From Halicephalobus mephisto (Eukaryota > Nematoda > Chromadorea > Rhabditida > Panagrolaimidae), in the NCBI GenBank assembly GCA_009193035.1, contig SWDT01000007.1:558001-622000 (forward strand): a DNA stretch of 64,000 bases. Direction: 5' to 3'. Shown in pieces: positions 1-11,318 of the stretch; the stretch's first letter is position 1, and the number at the start of each line of letters is the position of its first letter. The notes beneath the pieces are model-generated. The model was not told where the DNA came from. It worked only from the letters and a program-made list of their open reading frames with translations, and made no database searches. Made by a program: the position numbers and the translations under genes.

Positions 1-485
1 GTATCGGATACATTAAGTTGATATCGGTGTATTGTATTAATGAGCAAGTACACTAAAATCGCTTTGATTTATCAGATACATAGTATTTAATACATCGATA
101 TATTAAGTTGATATCGGTGTATTGTATTCGATGTATGGATATATTAAAGCGATTGTAGTGTATCAGATATATAGTATTTAATACATCGATGTATTAAGTG
201 CAATATCGATGTGTTATATTCAATACATTGATATATTAAGTGCAATATCGATGCATTGTATTCAGCATATAGATACATTGGAATGGTTCTTATGTATCAG
301 ATACATGGTATTTAATACATCGATGTATTAAGTGCAATATCGATGCATTGTATTTAATACATCGATGTATTAAGTTGATATAGATACATTGGAATGGTTC
401 TTATGTATCGGATGTATTACGTTCAATTTACCGATACATTAAGCTGATATTTGTGTATGATATTTAACATACCGGTATATTGAAT
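1..485. repeat. AT-rich GATACATTA-type satellite, first block
   Basis: Degenerate tandem DNA built from short self-complementary words such as GTATCAGATACAT, ATACATCGATGTATT and AAGTTGATATCGGTGTATTG, repeated irregularly about every 60-90 bases. The same words return at about 13655-14110 and inside the 15120-16280 array. It continues for about 55 bases beyond the LTR insertion. No gene is visible. Positions 780-965 between it and the end of the mitochondrial IF-2 gene are plain AT-rich DNA. Confidence 0.8.
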
Positions 486-490
486 ATAAT

Positions 491-719
491 TGTTGGATTG
501 TGCACGATCTATTTGAGTGGAAGCTTGTATAACTTTGGTCCCAAAGGGAAATACCCTGAGGACCAACGAAAGGATACAATTGCCTTTAGGCGACATTTTG
601 AAGATTGCGCAATAATTTTCGTAGAGTTGTGTTTTATCTCGTGCTTGTGGCCTCAATAAAGTTATTTCCACATATTTGTGTCTACACACGGATCCGGATT
701 CCCCAGCGACGATCCAACA
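491..719 (+). mobile_element. Solo LTR of a retrotransposon
   Basis: A 229-base block of ordinary base composition sits inside the AT-rich satellite. It starts TGTTGG and ends CCAACA, the TG...CA ends with short inverted repeats expected of an LTR. It is flanked by a perfect 5-base duplication, ATAAT at 486-490 and 720-724. AATAAA at 655-660, near one end, suggests plus orientation. No internal gag-pol sequence is present, so this is a solo LTR left by recombination. The family (Gypsy or Bel/Pao) cannot be decided from the LTR alone. The 107-codon open frame across it is not a gene. Confidence 0.85.
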
Positions 720-965
720 ATAATGTATCTGATACATTACAACCATTTTAATATACTCTTTTTTGTATATATTCTTAATTAATTTGATTTTTTTATCGAA
801 AAAATCAATACCTTTTTCTATTATATTATCAAAGATTCATTAAACATATTTTTTATAGAAAAAAAATCAACAAAAAGCTTTTATGACCACTGATAAGATT
901 TTAAAACCTCAGATAAAACCTATTGTCGAAAGCAAAAACTGTTCTAATCTATAAAACCTAAGAAA

Positions 966-3900
966 CTAGAATCCAACCGGATACCAATCAATTTTTTGGG
1001 GAATAACTTCTTCTTCAAAAACTTCTATAATGTCATCTTCTTTGAATCTGACGTTCTTGTCTTCCAAAGCCACTCCGACTTCTGTTTTAGTTTTCGCAGC
1101 ACCGACAAATTCGTTTTCACATTTGAGAGATTCAACTTTGCCTTCATATATGACATCGTTTCCACGGACAAACCGGTAAATTGCAGATCTAAAAATACTT
1201 ATCACATTACAAAAACAAAAATTATCAGGAAATAAATTCAAAATTAAAAGTTTTAGAAGTTTATAAATTCTGGAAGCATTTGAAAAATCTACATCATACA
1301 ATTATCAACAGTAAATATTTTTAAATTGTTTAACTGCAAAATTTTAGAATTTTTGAGAAACAAAGATACCCAAAGGTCTATTCCGTAATCGATTTTTTAG
1401 AAGAATATTATAAAATAATTTAAAACTTATAATGGGACATTTCTGTCTCGAGCATTTATGTTCCAATTTTTAAAAATTTTTTAATTTAAAATTTAAAAAA
1501 CTATTTTAAATACCTTTATATTTGTTATATAGTGTTTTTAAATATTTTAGACAAATTTCTACTTTTAAATAGCTTTGATATAAAATTTGATACATCCTTA
1601 AAATTCAGAGTTAGTCTTCAGACTTCTGGATTTTGAAGGTCAATTATTGATTCTGGTCTTAGATTTAGAAACTATAGATTTTATTTCTTTAATAATATAA
1701 GTACTTTTTGTTCAACTTTAAAGATTTTAAAAATCCTAAAATCAAAATTGAAATCAATCTTCAGACCCCTGGATTCTGAAGGTCAATTATTGATTCTGAT
1801 CTTAGATTCAGAATCTAGGGGTTTTATTACTTTAATAATATAAGTACTTTTTATTCAACTTTAAAGATTTTAAAAATCCTAAAATCAATCTTCAGACTTC
1901 TGGATTCTGAAGGTCAATTATTGATTCTGATCTTAGATTTAAAAACTATAGATTTTATTACTTTAATATGATTACTTTTTGTAGAGTTTTAACTCTAAAA
2001 TTGGAATATAAATGTTCGGGACAAAAACATCACAAAACTCTAAACACCTTTTACATCAGAGTCACATAGGGTACAGAGCTCCCTATTCACCCTCGAGGTA
2101 CAATAAGCATTCAACAAACCTTAACTAACACTACAGTATCTCTATCGAAAATAATTTTTTTCTAATAATAACAATATTAAAACTTACTTGTTAAAAACTC
2201 CCCAATCAACCAGACATCCAGCAATAGGTACTTTTTTTTTGGTTTTTCCAGGTATCATAAATTCTTTCAAAACATGTCCTTCTCCAATTTGTTTCAATTC
2301 TATTTTTGGCGGAATTTTTTCTGACAATTTTTCCTTCAACGATTCCACAAGTCTATATATAACATTAAATTGTTCTAATTCAACATTTTTTTCTCCTGCT
2401 AAAATTCTAATATTTGCCGAAATAGAAATATTAAAACAATAAATAATCGAATTTGTTTCTTCTGCAAGTTCTATATGATTCTCTATCGGTGGTCCAACTC
2501 CAAAATCCACAATTTGTAAATCACATTGATTACTGTTATAAGTTTCGATCACGTCCAACAACGCTTCCAAGGTTCCATCTACGTCACTTCTTATGATTAT
2601 TCTTAAAATTGGTTTTTCATTTTTTTCAAATTTTTGAAATTTTTCTTCTTTTTTAACAATTAATTTATAAGTTGATCCGTATCTGATTCCTTTGTTTAAT
2701 AATTTTTGTCGATTTTCTAAATATTGTTTTCTATTTTCCATTCTTTTTTCTTCAATTATTTCTTTTTCATTTTCAGCTTTTTTATTTATTTCTTTCTTTT
2801 TCCTAAATTCCACTACTTGTTGAGCTTTTTGCTCATTTTCAACTTCTAGAATTTTCTCTCCAGGCGAAGGCAAATTATCACGCCATCCTAAAAAATTTTT
2901 AAAATTAATAAAATAAAAAATTCTGTTACCCGCTATCCTAACTGGTGTACTTGGTCCAGCTTCTTTCAAAGGTTTATTATTCTCATCCGTCATTGAACGA
3001 ACTCTTCCCCATGCTGTTCCAGCAACAAGAACTGTACCACGTCTGACAGTTCCTCTTTGAACGATCATTGTGCAGACTTTACCTAATCCTAAAAACAAAA
3101 CTAATCATAATATCACAAAAATATTTTTACAAAATCTCCTTAAAAAATTATTAAACAACAATGATAAAAAACCAAATTACTAAATTTACTATTTTCTATT
3201 CTATATGAAAATTCAAAAAAGATCAAAAAATTTTAAATTATAATTTTTATAAAAATCGAAAATATTTTAAAATTATAATTGTTACAAAAATCGAAAATAT
3301 TTTAAAATTATAATTGTTACAAAAATCGAAAATATTTTAAAATTATAATTTTTGCAAAAATCAAAAATATTTTAAAATTATAATTTTTGCAAAAATTGAA
3401 AATTTTATAATTTTTATAAAAATACTTACCTTGAGAATTTGTAGCTTCAATAACTACACCTTCAGATAATCCTTTAGAAGTACTTTTCAAATCCATCAAT
3501 TCAGCTTGAAGAATTAACGATTCTTGAAGAGCTTTGATGTTTGTTCCTTGAAGAGCACTGATTTCAACTACTTGCACATCACCTCCCATATCTTCCACCA
3601 CAATATCATACTGTAGAAGATCTCTTCTTGTTTTTTGTGGATTTGCTTGAGGTTTATCACATTTATTAATCGCAACCACTATAGGTACCCCAGCTTCTCT
3701 GGCATATTTAATTGATTCTACTGTTTGCTCATTCACTCCGTCATCTGCAGCCACAACGAGAACAACGATATCCGTCGCTTTGGCTCCTCTTTCTCTCATT
3801 GCTTTGAATGCAGCATGACCTGGAGTATCCAAAAATGTTACTTTTTTCTTCGTTTCTGGTAACTGAACAGAAAATGCTCCTATATGCTGAGTAATACCTC

Positions 3901-6201
3901 CAAATTCAGATTGAACAATCGATGAATTCCTCAAGGCATCCAACAAAGTAGTTTTTCCGTGATCTACATGACCCATAATTGTGACTACTGGAGCTCTTCT
4001 GATGCATTCTGAAGGCGACGGAGGAGGTCTAAAATTACGATATTTAAAAAAAATAAAAAATTTCGAAATTCTCTCTACATGAATTTTCTGGAATTTTCAG
4101 AACCCGAACTAACCTACAATTTTGATTTCACAAAATGGTTATTTCATAATCTTATACAATTTCGCAATCGATACTTTGCAATTATATCCAAATTTAAAAA
4201 CTTTTATGTCAAGGTTGCACAAAATACGAAATCCTGTTTATCTTCCAAGAGTGATTATTATTAGACAGTTCGGAAAGTAGTGACTATTTTCTTGATGCAC
4301 AGGTATTTTATCAGTCAACGGACACATCAGATGTCGTTAACTACAAAAATTTTTCCAGTTGGAATTTTAAATATTTCTTCTGTGTTCCTGCTTCGTCCTA
4401 TCTTGTTTCCTGTCGATTCTGCTGTTCTACAGGCTCCTGAATCTTCGATAGAAAAACGCCATTTTCGAGCTATTTTTCTTTATAAATTCAAATTGGACAG
4501 CAGCGCTTCTGAAACTACGAGAAAATCAATGAAGCCTTCGGACAAGAATCAGTTAGTGAACGGACAGTCCGCCAATGGCTCGAGAAGTTCCGAAGTGGAT
4601 ACTATTCCTTCAAAGATGAACAACGTCCCGGACGTCCACCTTCTGTCGACGATTCTATTCTGAAGAATATGGTTGAAGCTAACCCCGTGCAACTGTTCGA
4701 GAACTTGCGGAAGAGCTTCAAGTAAGTATTTCAGTCATTTCTGAACACTTACATAGAATTGGAAAGAAAAAAATTGGATAAATGGATCCCTCACGAACTA
4801 ATGGATCAGAACCGAAAGTGGCCTAAGAGAGTTTGTTGAATCCAGAAACCTGGCTTTCCCAACGGCAAGCGGTGGAAATGATATAACTCATTTCAAAAAG
4901 TCATCTTGAGTAAGTGGATTTGTAAGTTCCTCAAGAAATCACAACCCCCAAAGTACCCTATCGAGGACGAACTACTTTTAGCATTATGTAATAAGTAAAT
5001 AAAAATAAACCAACTGTGGAAAAACATCGTTTTCTTCCGACAATTCTTTGAGGATTTTCTCTTCATTGGGACGAGTGACGAACTTGGGCTTCACGTCGAA
5101 GATAGAACACAGATCCAAAATTTGTTTTTTATTCAATGTCAGATTTCCATCGAGGAACTTCATATTCGACTCATCCAATTCCACCAGACTGTCAGAAACA
5201 ACATCTAAATCCTGTTCTAGTATTCTCGACAATTCCCTGAAACATAAAAAATAAAACTTCATATATCAACTTTTATGAAAAACGAAATTTAATATATCAA
5301 CTTTTATGAAAAATGAAATTTCATAGATCAACTTTTATGAAAAATAAAATTTCATATATCAACTTTTATAGAAAAATAATTCTACTCCAAGTCCTTCTTC
5401 AAAATTATTCATATACCAAATTTTAAAGTTATTTAAGAGTAAATCCAGCATTTAAAACTTAATTTTTACAAATGCTATTTTGAAGCAAGATAATCTGGGA
5501 AATTCGAAAATTCAGTATTGCATTTTTTATTATTTAAAAAAACTAAATAGCTGTAATAAGTAGAAAATATAGATCTGATTACAAAAAATAATTATCAAAA
5601 TTGATCAAATTAAAACCGAAAATAAACATTTCTAAAATCAAAAATTCGTTAAAAATAAACAAATTTGTTTTTCCACTTTTCAGTCACTTTCTTGAGAAAC
5701 CAACTAAACTGTTATAATTACTAGAAAATATAGATCTGATTACAAAAAATAATTATCAAAATTGATCGAATTAAAACCGAAAAATTAACGATCCCAAAAT
5801 TCACTAAAAAAACGAATTTTTTTCAACTTCTGATATATGAAATTTTGCATTTTTGCCATATTCTTTCATTCTAGAAGAACAATTAGCAGAAATTAAAACT
5901 AGATCTCGGATATACATTAAATAAACCGAAAATTAGGTAAAGTCAGTTTAGAGTAAAATTATCTTTTTTATCGACTTAAAACTTACGTAATATCCATATC
6001 ATCGTAGACTTCCACAACCTTCTTCGTCGATTTCACATGTTTTACAACAACAGGCTCAATGAACTGTCTTCTTTTTCTTTGTTTTTTCAACAAAACTGAA
6101 GAAGAATGAAAATTTCGAAATTCCGTCATCCATCCCGTCGAAAAAACAGCCACATTCCTGGATAATCTTCCTAACAAAGTCCTCGTTATTACAGTATTCA
6201 T
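966..6201 (-). CDS. mtif2: Mitochondrial translation initiation factor IF-2, six exons
   Basis: GTPase that brings initiator tRNA to the mitochondrial small ribosomal subunit. Exons read as 6201-5987, 5236-5011, 4028-3430, 3088-2930, 2887-2188 and 1188-966, about 707 residues. The first exon begins with a basic, Ser/Arg-rich stretch ending FHSSS, typical of a mitochondrial presequence. Exon 2 matches the IF2 N-terminal helical region. Exon 3 holds the G domain: GHVDHGKT (G1), DTPGH (G3), NKCD (G4). Later exons give the beta-barrel, IF2 core ([16 protein letters not shown]) and C-terminal domains. All junctions agree in phase except exon 2 to exon 3, which is off by one base; that intron carries a mariner relic, so a micro-exon or unusual donor may be missed. 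The start is the ATG at 6201, 11 bases after a TTTTAG acceptor. It is the third gene of a putative operon. The 42-base intron at 2888-2929 is very short. Confidence 0.93.
1434..2030. mobile_element. Inverted-repeat element, copy 1, in mtif2 intron 5
   Basis: Roughly 600 bases with imperfect terminal inverted repeats: the left end reads through GAGCATTTATGTTCCAATTT, and the right end is its complement with several mismatches. The interior has about three head-to-tail copies of a 120-base unit containing GATTCTGAAGGTCAATTATTG and AAGTACTTTTTGTTCAACTT. The same terminal and internal words recur at 28808-29503. No coding capacity, so a MITE-like non-autonomous element. Confidence 0.65.
4264..4976 (+). 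mobile_element. Decayed mariner transposon in mtif2 intron 2
   Basis: The plus strand, with frame changes, encodes a mariner transposase N-terminal half: a helix-turn-helix region with [20 protein letters not shown], then [13 protein letters not shown] and a piece like LDKWIPHEL. The left end reads GACAGTTCGGAAAGTAGTGA after a TA. The right side shows only a partial complement (AACTACTTT near 4966). The catalytic domain is almost all deleted and frames are broken, so it is inactive. It lies antisense in an intron of the mitochondrial IF-2 gene, near the one splice junction whose phase I cannot reconcile. Confidence 0.8.
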
Positions 6202-6332
6202 CAATAACTATTCTAAAACCTTCAGATCCATTTATCCAAAAAAAAACAGAAAAGCACAATGGCAACAAACCACATTACGCCAAAAATTATAAAAACCAAA
6301 AAATTCAAAAAAATATAAACCAATAATTTTCG
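6202..6332 (-). promoter_or_regulatory. him-10/mtif2 intercistronic region with trans-splice-like acceptor
   Basis: 131 bases separate the him-10 stop from the mtif2 ATG. On the minus strand the region ends in a T-rich run and GGTTTTAG (AG at 6214-6213), followed by an 11-base leader and the ATG. No AATAAA was found on that strand. Spacing and acceptor fit an SL2-type operon junction; trans-splicing itself is inferred. Confidence 0.55.
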
Positions 6333-8039
6333 TTACGAGTTTTGTAAATCCCTCAATTCATTTTGAAGTTCTGTATTTTCATTCAACAATCGTTTTAATT
6401 CCTCAACATTCCTTCCACGAGCCGCTTGTAGCAGTTGATCATACAAAATTCCGCCAGTTTCGATCGATTGTTTCCCATTTTCATAAGTATTTTTTGCTTT
6501 CATTTTCAATTTTTGTACAAAATTCTTAGATTCGTTGAATTGTTTCTCCATTTCGTTAATTTTCCCTTCAAAAGCTTTTATTTCATTTAATCTTGTATTT
6601 TTTTCCTGAGCAAGGGTCTTTTGGGTCTGCTTAAGATCTTCAATTTCTCTGAAAATTTTAATTTTCATATAAAAATTTCTTTAAAAACTTACTTTTTTAG
6701 ACTTTTTAGGGAATTTTGACGAAATTCTATGTTTTGTTTTTCATTATTTCTGGTACTTTCGTAAGCTTCGATTTTCTCAAGTTGCTCAGATTCGTATGCA
6801 TTGTACGACCGTTCTGCCTGTTGCAAATTTTGTTGTTTATTTTCCAATATTATTTCAGCTTTTCTTTTTAAATTTTGTTCTTCTTGAACAACAATTTGTT
6901 TTTCTTGAATTTTTTGATTCTTTTTTTCTTCAAATTGTCCAATTTTCATATACATTTCTTCTGCATCGGCCAATTTTCTCGTCGATTCTCTTGCTTGTTT
7001 TTTATAATCAGCTATTGCTTCTTCAATTTGAAATACTTCTTTTTCCGTTCTTTCAATATCAGCATTCATTTTTTCTGGTGATGTTACAACTTCACTTGCT
7101 AATTGTTTCGCAACTAAACACGCATCTTCATAACTTCTTGTTAATGATTCTAATCTTGATTCCATTTGAACTATTTCCGATTCTTTCATTTGTGCATCTT
7201 TTTTAACTTCATCTTTCTTCAATTGCGCTTTATGAAGTTGATCTAGGAGCTCAACATGCTTCGATCCCAGTTCATTTCGTCTCCTTTTAGCCGTTTCGTT
7301 CTTACTTATTTGTTTCCCAATGTCATCTTGAAGTTTCGCAACTTTTTTTTGTTCTTCATCTAGTTGAGAACGAATACTTTCCATTTCATTAAACACATCA
7401 TCAACATCTTCCATTCTTGTCATTATAAATTTGTAGAATTTAATCAAAGAATGAAGGAAATAACAAGTCCTTTTGGCATCCGGCATAATCAAATCCGATA
7501 TCGTAAACACATGAGTATCATCCAAAGTTATATCGTCCGTCGATGACTGGATCAACTTCATAAGGACCATGAAACATGCTTGTGGATCGTTTTCATCTTG
7601 CATAAAATAATTATCCGGAAGACCAAAGATAGCAGAAACCAGACATTTATAAGCTGCATTCAGGACTTCTTGCTGAAAAAGTTAAAAAAATAATTTCAAA
7701 GTGAATTTTAGAAATTTCTAGGATAGTTAAAAACAGAATGAACACAGCAAGAATTAGTTTCTGTAACCACCAAAATTGCCATTTTTACACTTCTCTCATT
7801 TACGCGAGAGAGTAAAAATTCAACAAATCAGTCTTTTTAACTTTTACATCAAAAAAATAACTTTTTCTAAATTTCTACATCAAGAAAATAATTTTTTTAG
7901 ATTTTTATGTAAAAAATTGATTTTTCTTTAAATTTTTATATAAACAACTTACTTTTGGATTTCTACAGATATCAATGGTCAAACCGACTTCAGGAAATCT
8001 CTCCTGGAAGAATCTTATGATCTCACTGTGAGCACTCAT
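6333..8039 (-). CDS. him-10: Kinetochore protein NUF2 (HIM-10 homologue)
   Basis: NUF2 pairs with NDC80 to form the microtubule-binding arm of the outer-kinetochore NDC80 complex. Exons 8039-7953, 7672-6693 and 6648-6333 sum to 1,383 nt, 460 residues, with every junction in phase. The first ~130 residues (starting MSAHSEIIRFFQERFPEVGL) are the compact N-terminal calponin-homology-type domain. The rest is almost continuous coiled coil rich in Glu, Lys and Gln. The call rests on the N-terminal domain, the length, the coiled coil and the position directly behind ndc-80. The start ATG immediately follows TTTTTTAG, a trans-splice-type acceptor. A generic coiled-coil protein is possible, but the N-terminal motif makes NUF2 much more likely. 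Confidence 0.88.
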
Positions 8040-8173
8040 CTAAAAAATCCAAAAATTAAAAAACAAAAAAAAACAAATCCAAAAATATACAACTGTTTTA
8101 AACAGATATCATTCACAAATTTCTTCAAGATTACTGTATGTTAGAAAAACTCGAAAATGTTACAAAACAACAA
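8040..8173 (-). promoter_or_regulatory. ndc-80/him-10 intercistronic region with trans-splice-like acceptor
   Basis: Only 134 bases lie between the ndc-80 stop and the him-10 ATG. The minus strand ends in long T-runs and TTTTTTAG, with AG at 8041-8040 touching the ATG, so cis-splicing to an upstream coding exon is not needed. No AATAAA was seen here. This is the geometry of an internal operon junction in rhabditid nematodes. Confidence 0.6.
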
Positions 8174-10451
8174 TCAATCAGTAGTTGCGTCTTCATATTC
8201 CATATCTTCCACTTGTTTTAGTAACTGCATATATTCCGTCACAATTTTCGTCGAATTTTCATCTCTTTCAGATTGAACATTCACAAAATTCACTTGTTCT
8301 TGCATAAAATTCTCCAATTCCGCCGTCGCTATGTCTACTTCTTTCATGATTATATTTTTACATTGAGAATATCGTTCTCCAAAACTCACTTGAAGTTTAC
8401 CAGTTTTTTCTACAAGTTCTTTTACTTCCTTGTCTATTCTTTGTTTTTTTTGATTTTCTACATCACGTTTACTTGTTTCAATTTCTTCTTCCACTTTTAA
8501 TTTATGTTCTTGTCGTCGGATTTCCTCAATATCCCATTCTATTCCTTTCCGTTTTTCTGTTAAATCTTGATCAAGATGTTTTTTCTTCATCGACAATTCT
8601 TCCACAATCCTGTCACATTGACTACAATTTTCCTTACAAATCGCCGTTTGTTGTCTCAATTCAAAAGTGTAACAATCCATTTTCTCCAGGAGTAATTTTA
8701 AAAGTTCTTCAAATTTCTCCAATCTAGCAGTAGCTGCGGTCAAATCCATCGGTCTGTCTTCTCCAAGTGATGCAAATCCAAGAGTTACGAAATCTTGTTT
8801 CGAAAAATAAGATCCAGCAATTTTAGCCATGTCTTCTCCTACTTGAGACATTTTTTCTTGCAAAAGACCGAAATTTTTAAAAATCTGTCTTTGGAGATTT
8901 AGTGGTTCTTCTTGCCATTTCCCAAGTTCAATTCTGAATTCATGCAAACGACCTCGAAGACTATTCAAATGAGTAGTTTTTTGACGAGCTTCTTGTGCAC
9001 TCATTGTTTGATTTTGTATAGCTGTTCGTTTTTGGGAATTTTCATCTTCAATTTCCTTCAATACATTCATTTTTCTGTTGATTGATTCTGTTAATTCTTC
9101 GCGTTTTTTTTCTAACCCAACCAAAAATCCTTCAGCTTTTTCCAGATAATCCGCTAGAGCATTTATATCTGCTTGAACTCTGGTACATTCTTTTTCGATT
9201 TCATGGCATTCTGTTTCTTGACATGCTTCTCTTAATTGTTTTAATTCAGCTTCATAGGTCGCTTGTTCTTCGAGGATTTGTTCTCTATCAAGACATCCAT
9301 CTTCGTTCGCAACAAGACCATCTCGAAAATGCGCTTTTTCTTCAGTAAAAGCAGTCGGATCGTCGATGTTGACTTTCTTGGAAAGGTGTTTCTTGTAACA
9401 CGTCGTGAAATAATGATAAGCGTACTGCAAATAATTATTAACGATTAGTTCCAATCATTTTGTGGAAATTTACTGATCGAGTGGACTGGTTAATGTAATA
9501 GACAATCAGGGAATGAGAAAAGTCCGTTTATAGGGAGTTGAAGGTTCATTTAGAAGTTTATCTACATAGGTCAAAAGTCCATTCACAGGGGGTCTAGGGG
9601 TTCGTTTAGAGGATTTAGGGGTTTGTTCACGAAAAATCATGTAAAAAACTTGAATTTGGCCTAAATTTCTGAAATTAGGGACTTTTAAACACATCAAAAA
9701 CGAGAAAAATTCCTAGATTCTTGGGGAAATTTCAAGAACTTTGTCCAAAAACCATGGAAGTTTAGTTAGTTAGTAAAGTTGGAGATAAATATAAAACTCA
9801 CGGCTCTTTTTATGGTTTCTTCCTTGTTCCCGTGCATCAGCATGTCGGTGAGTTCGATATTCTCGTATCTTGTAACGAATTCAACCAACCATCCCAGAGC
9901 GTCGATGACGAACGGCCAAGAATGGGAAGCAGAGACGGTTTGCATGGTACTGGGCTTGATCTTGAGTGGATATCCGAGTGCAGCAAAGATTTTCGGAACT
10001 TCGTCAACGATATTAGTCAGTCTGAATTCAGAATCCAAGTAGACGTAGATGAACGAAAACATAGCTTCGAAATTCTTCTTGCTGGGCTCGTTGATGGCCT
10101 TGACATCGAATGCAGCGCCTTTTTCGATCAAGAAATCCCTAATAAGAGATTTCTGACGATCCATGTGTTCTCGATCCTTCGGATTACGGACTTGCTTCTG
10201 GGGACCTTGTCTGGTAGTGCTGCCGATGGATTTCTTCATACCAGAAGCCAGGATATTACTGCCCCCCAGGCTGAATCGTCCGAATCCCGCATCTGATCTG
10301 AAAACTCAAAAATTAAAACAAATTCATATATCAAAAACACTCACGGTCTTAATGATGGTCTGGAAACCATGTTGAACAAAGACTGACGGCCAGTAATACT
10401 GTTTTTGCTTCCGACCGGAGTCCGTAGATTGGCCTTGAATCGATCGTCCAT
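8174..10451 (-). CDS. ndc-80: Kinetochore protein NDC80/HEC1
   Basis: Outer-kinetochore microtubule-binding subunit. Exons 10451-10345, 10297-9802 and 9424-8174 total 1,854 nt, 617 residues, all junctions in phase, close to the family's usual length. The N-terminal ~70 residues are basic and Ser/Arg-rich, like the tail that Aurora B phosphorylates in known homologues. A calponin-homology domain follows at about 75-200, with the signature stretches VDEVPKIFAALGYP, SHSWPFVIDALGWLVE and MDRQKSLIRDFLIEKGAAF. The remaining 400 residues are coiled coil. The start is 7 bases after a TTTTTTAG acceptor. It is the first gene of the putative operon with its partner him-10 and mtif2. A GGCGGGAAA site lies about 190 bases upstream. 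Confidence 0.95.
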
Positions 10452-10458
10452 TTCTCAA

Positions 10459-10466
10459 CTAAAAAA
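10459..10466 (-). promoter_or_regulatory. Trans-splice-like acceptor before ndc-80
   Basis: Minus strand TTTTTTAG ends at 10459, then a 7-base leader TTGAGAA and the ATG. No upstream coding exon is evident, so an SL1-type acceptor or a leader-intron acceptor is likely. Confidence 0.5.
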
Positions 10467-10641
10467 TTACACAAAAGTCCTCAAACACCCACAAACACGT
10501 GGAACACACACGCTACAGTAAACTGTAATGATAAATGTACAAAAATGAGAAAGCAAGAAAGAAAAAATTTTAAAAATTTTAAATTTACATAAAAACAAGC
10601 GGGTATTCGAAAAAAACAAAGTGCGCGCGCTCGATTTTCGT

Positions 10642-10650
10642 GGCGGGAAA
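10642..10650. promoter_or_regulatory. E2F-like site upstream of the kinetochore operon
   Basis: GGCGGGAAA (complement TTTCCCGCC) fits the E2F/DP consensus and sits ~190 bases upstream of the ndc-80 ATG, next to a GC-rich GTGCGCGCGC run. E2F control of mitotic genes is well known in animals; function here is inferred. A similar GGCGGGAAA occurs at about 31154 and related GGGAATT words occur in a dispersed repeat, so chance is possible. Confidence 0.4.
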
Positions 10651-10989
10651 TCGTGATTCAAATCGACAAAACTGGTCATGATTCGATATAAGAACTTTGT
10701 TCAAAAATTTTATTTCTTTTTAGACAAATTTAGTTGATTGAAAGTCAATGTGTAGTTTTCTGAATTTCCATGGAAAGTCAATGAGAGTAGAAAAATGACA
10801 AATCTGGTAATTGTTGAAGTAGATTCGCTTTGTTTTTCTGTTTTTAACAAGTTTTGGAAATACTTAAAAATTTACATTGAAATATTTTAATTTTCGTAAT
10901 AGTGTGATTTTTTTGAATTCTTGTGTAAGAGCTAGTAAAACTAAAAAAAAGGTAAATCTGATAATTCATGAAAGTAGAGTCGCACTATT

Positions 10990-11175
10990 CTCTTTCTTTT
11001 CTCTCTTTTTCTCTTCCTCTTTCTCTCTTTTTTCTCTTTCTTTTTCTTTCTTTTTCTCTTTCTCTCTTTTTTCCCTTTTTTTCTTTTTCTCTCTCTTTCT
11101 TTTCTCTCTTTTTCTCTTCCTCTCTCTTTTCTCTTTCTTTTCCTTTCTCTCTTTTCTCTTTCTCTCTCTTTTTTT
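10990..11175. repeat. Polypyrimidine (CT-rich) tract
   Basis: About 185 bases that are almost pure C and T on the plus strand, in irregular TCTCTTTCTTTTTCTC words. It lies between the ndc-80 promoter side and the 3' end of the amidase gene. Open frames across it on either strand (Lys/Arg/Glu-rich or Phe/Leu/Ser-rich) are composition artefacts. The rest of 10660-11318 holds nothing recognisable. Confidence 0.9.
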
Positions 11176-11318
11176 AATCCTAAAATTTCTAAAGAATCCC
11201 GGAAATTCGCTTCCGTTTTGCAACAACTTTTATTTTTACAATTTAATTCTTAAAATCTTTGTCAAGACAATTTTGCAGATTTGTTCACTTTTAAAAATGA
11301 CTTTTGAACTTCTGAATA

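Noticed and set aside
423..746. 107-codon minus-strand open frame
   Set aside because: It spans the solo LTR and its satellite flanks; no domain and no splice context.
4280..4663. 127-codon plus-strand open frame
   Set aside because: Wrong frame over the mariner relic; the transposase-like words appear in another frame and are broken.
966..6201. Bacterial origin for the IF-2 gene (contamination or transfer)
   Set aside because: The bacterial-type domains are expected of mitochondrial IF-2; the gene has introns, a mitochondrial presequence and the host's splice signals.
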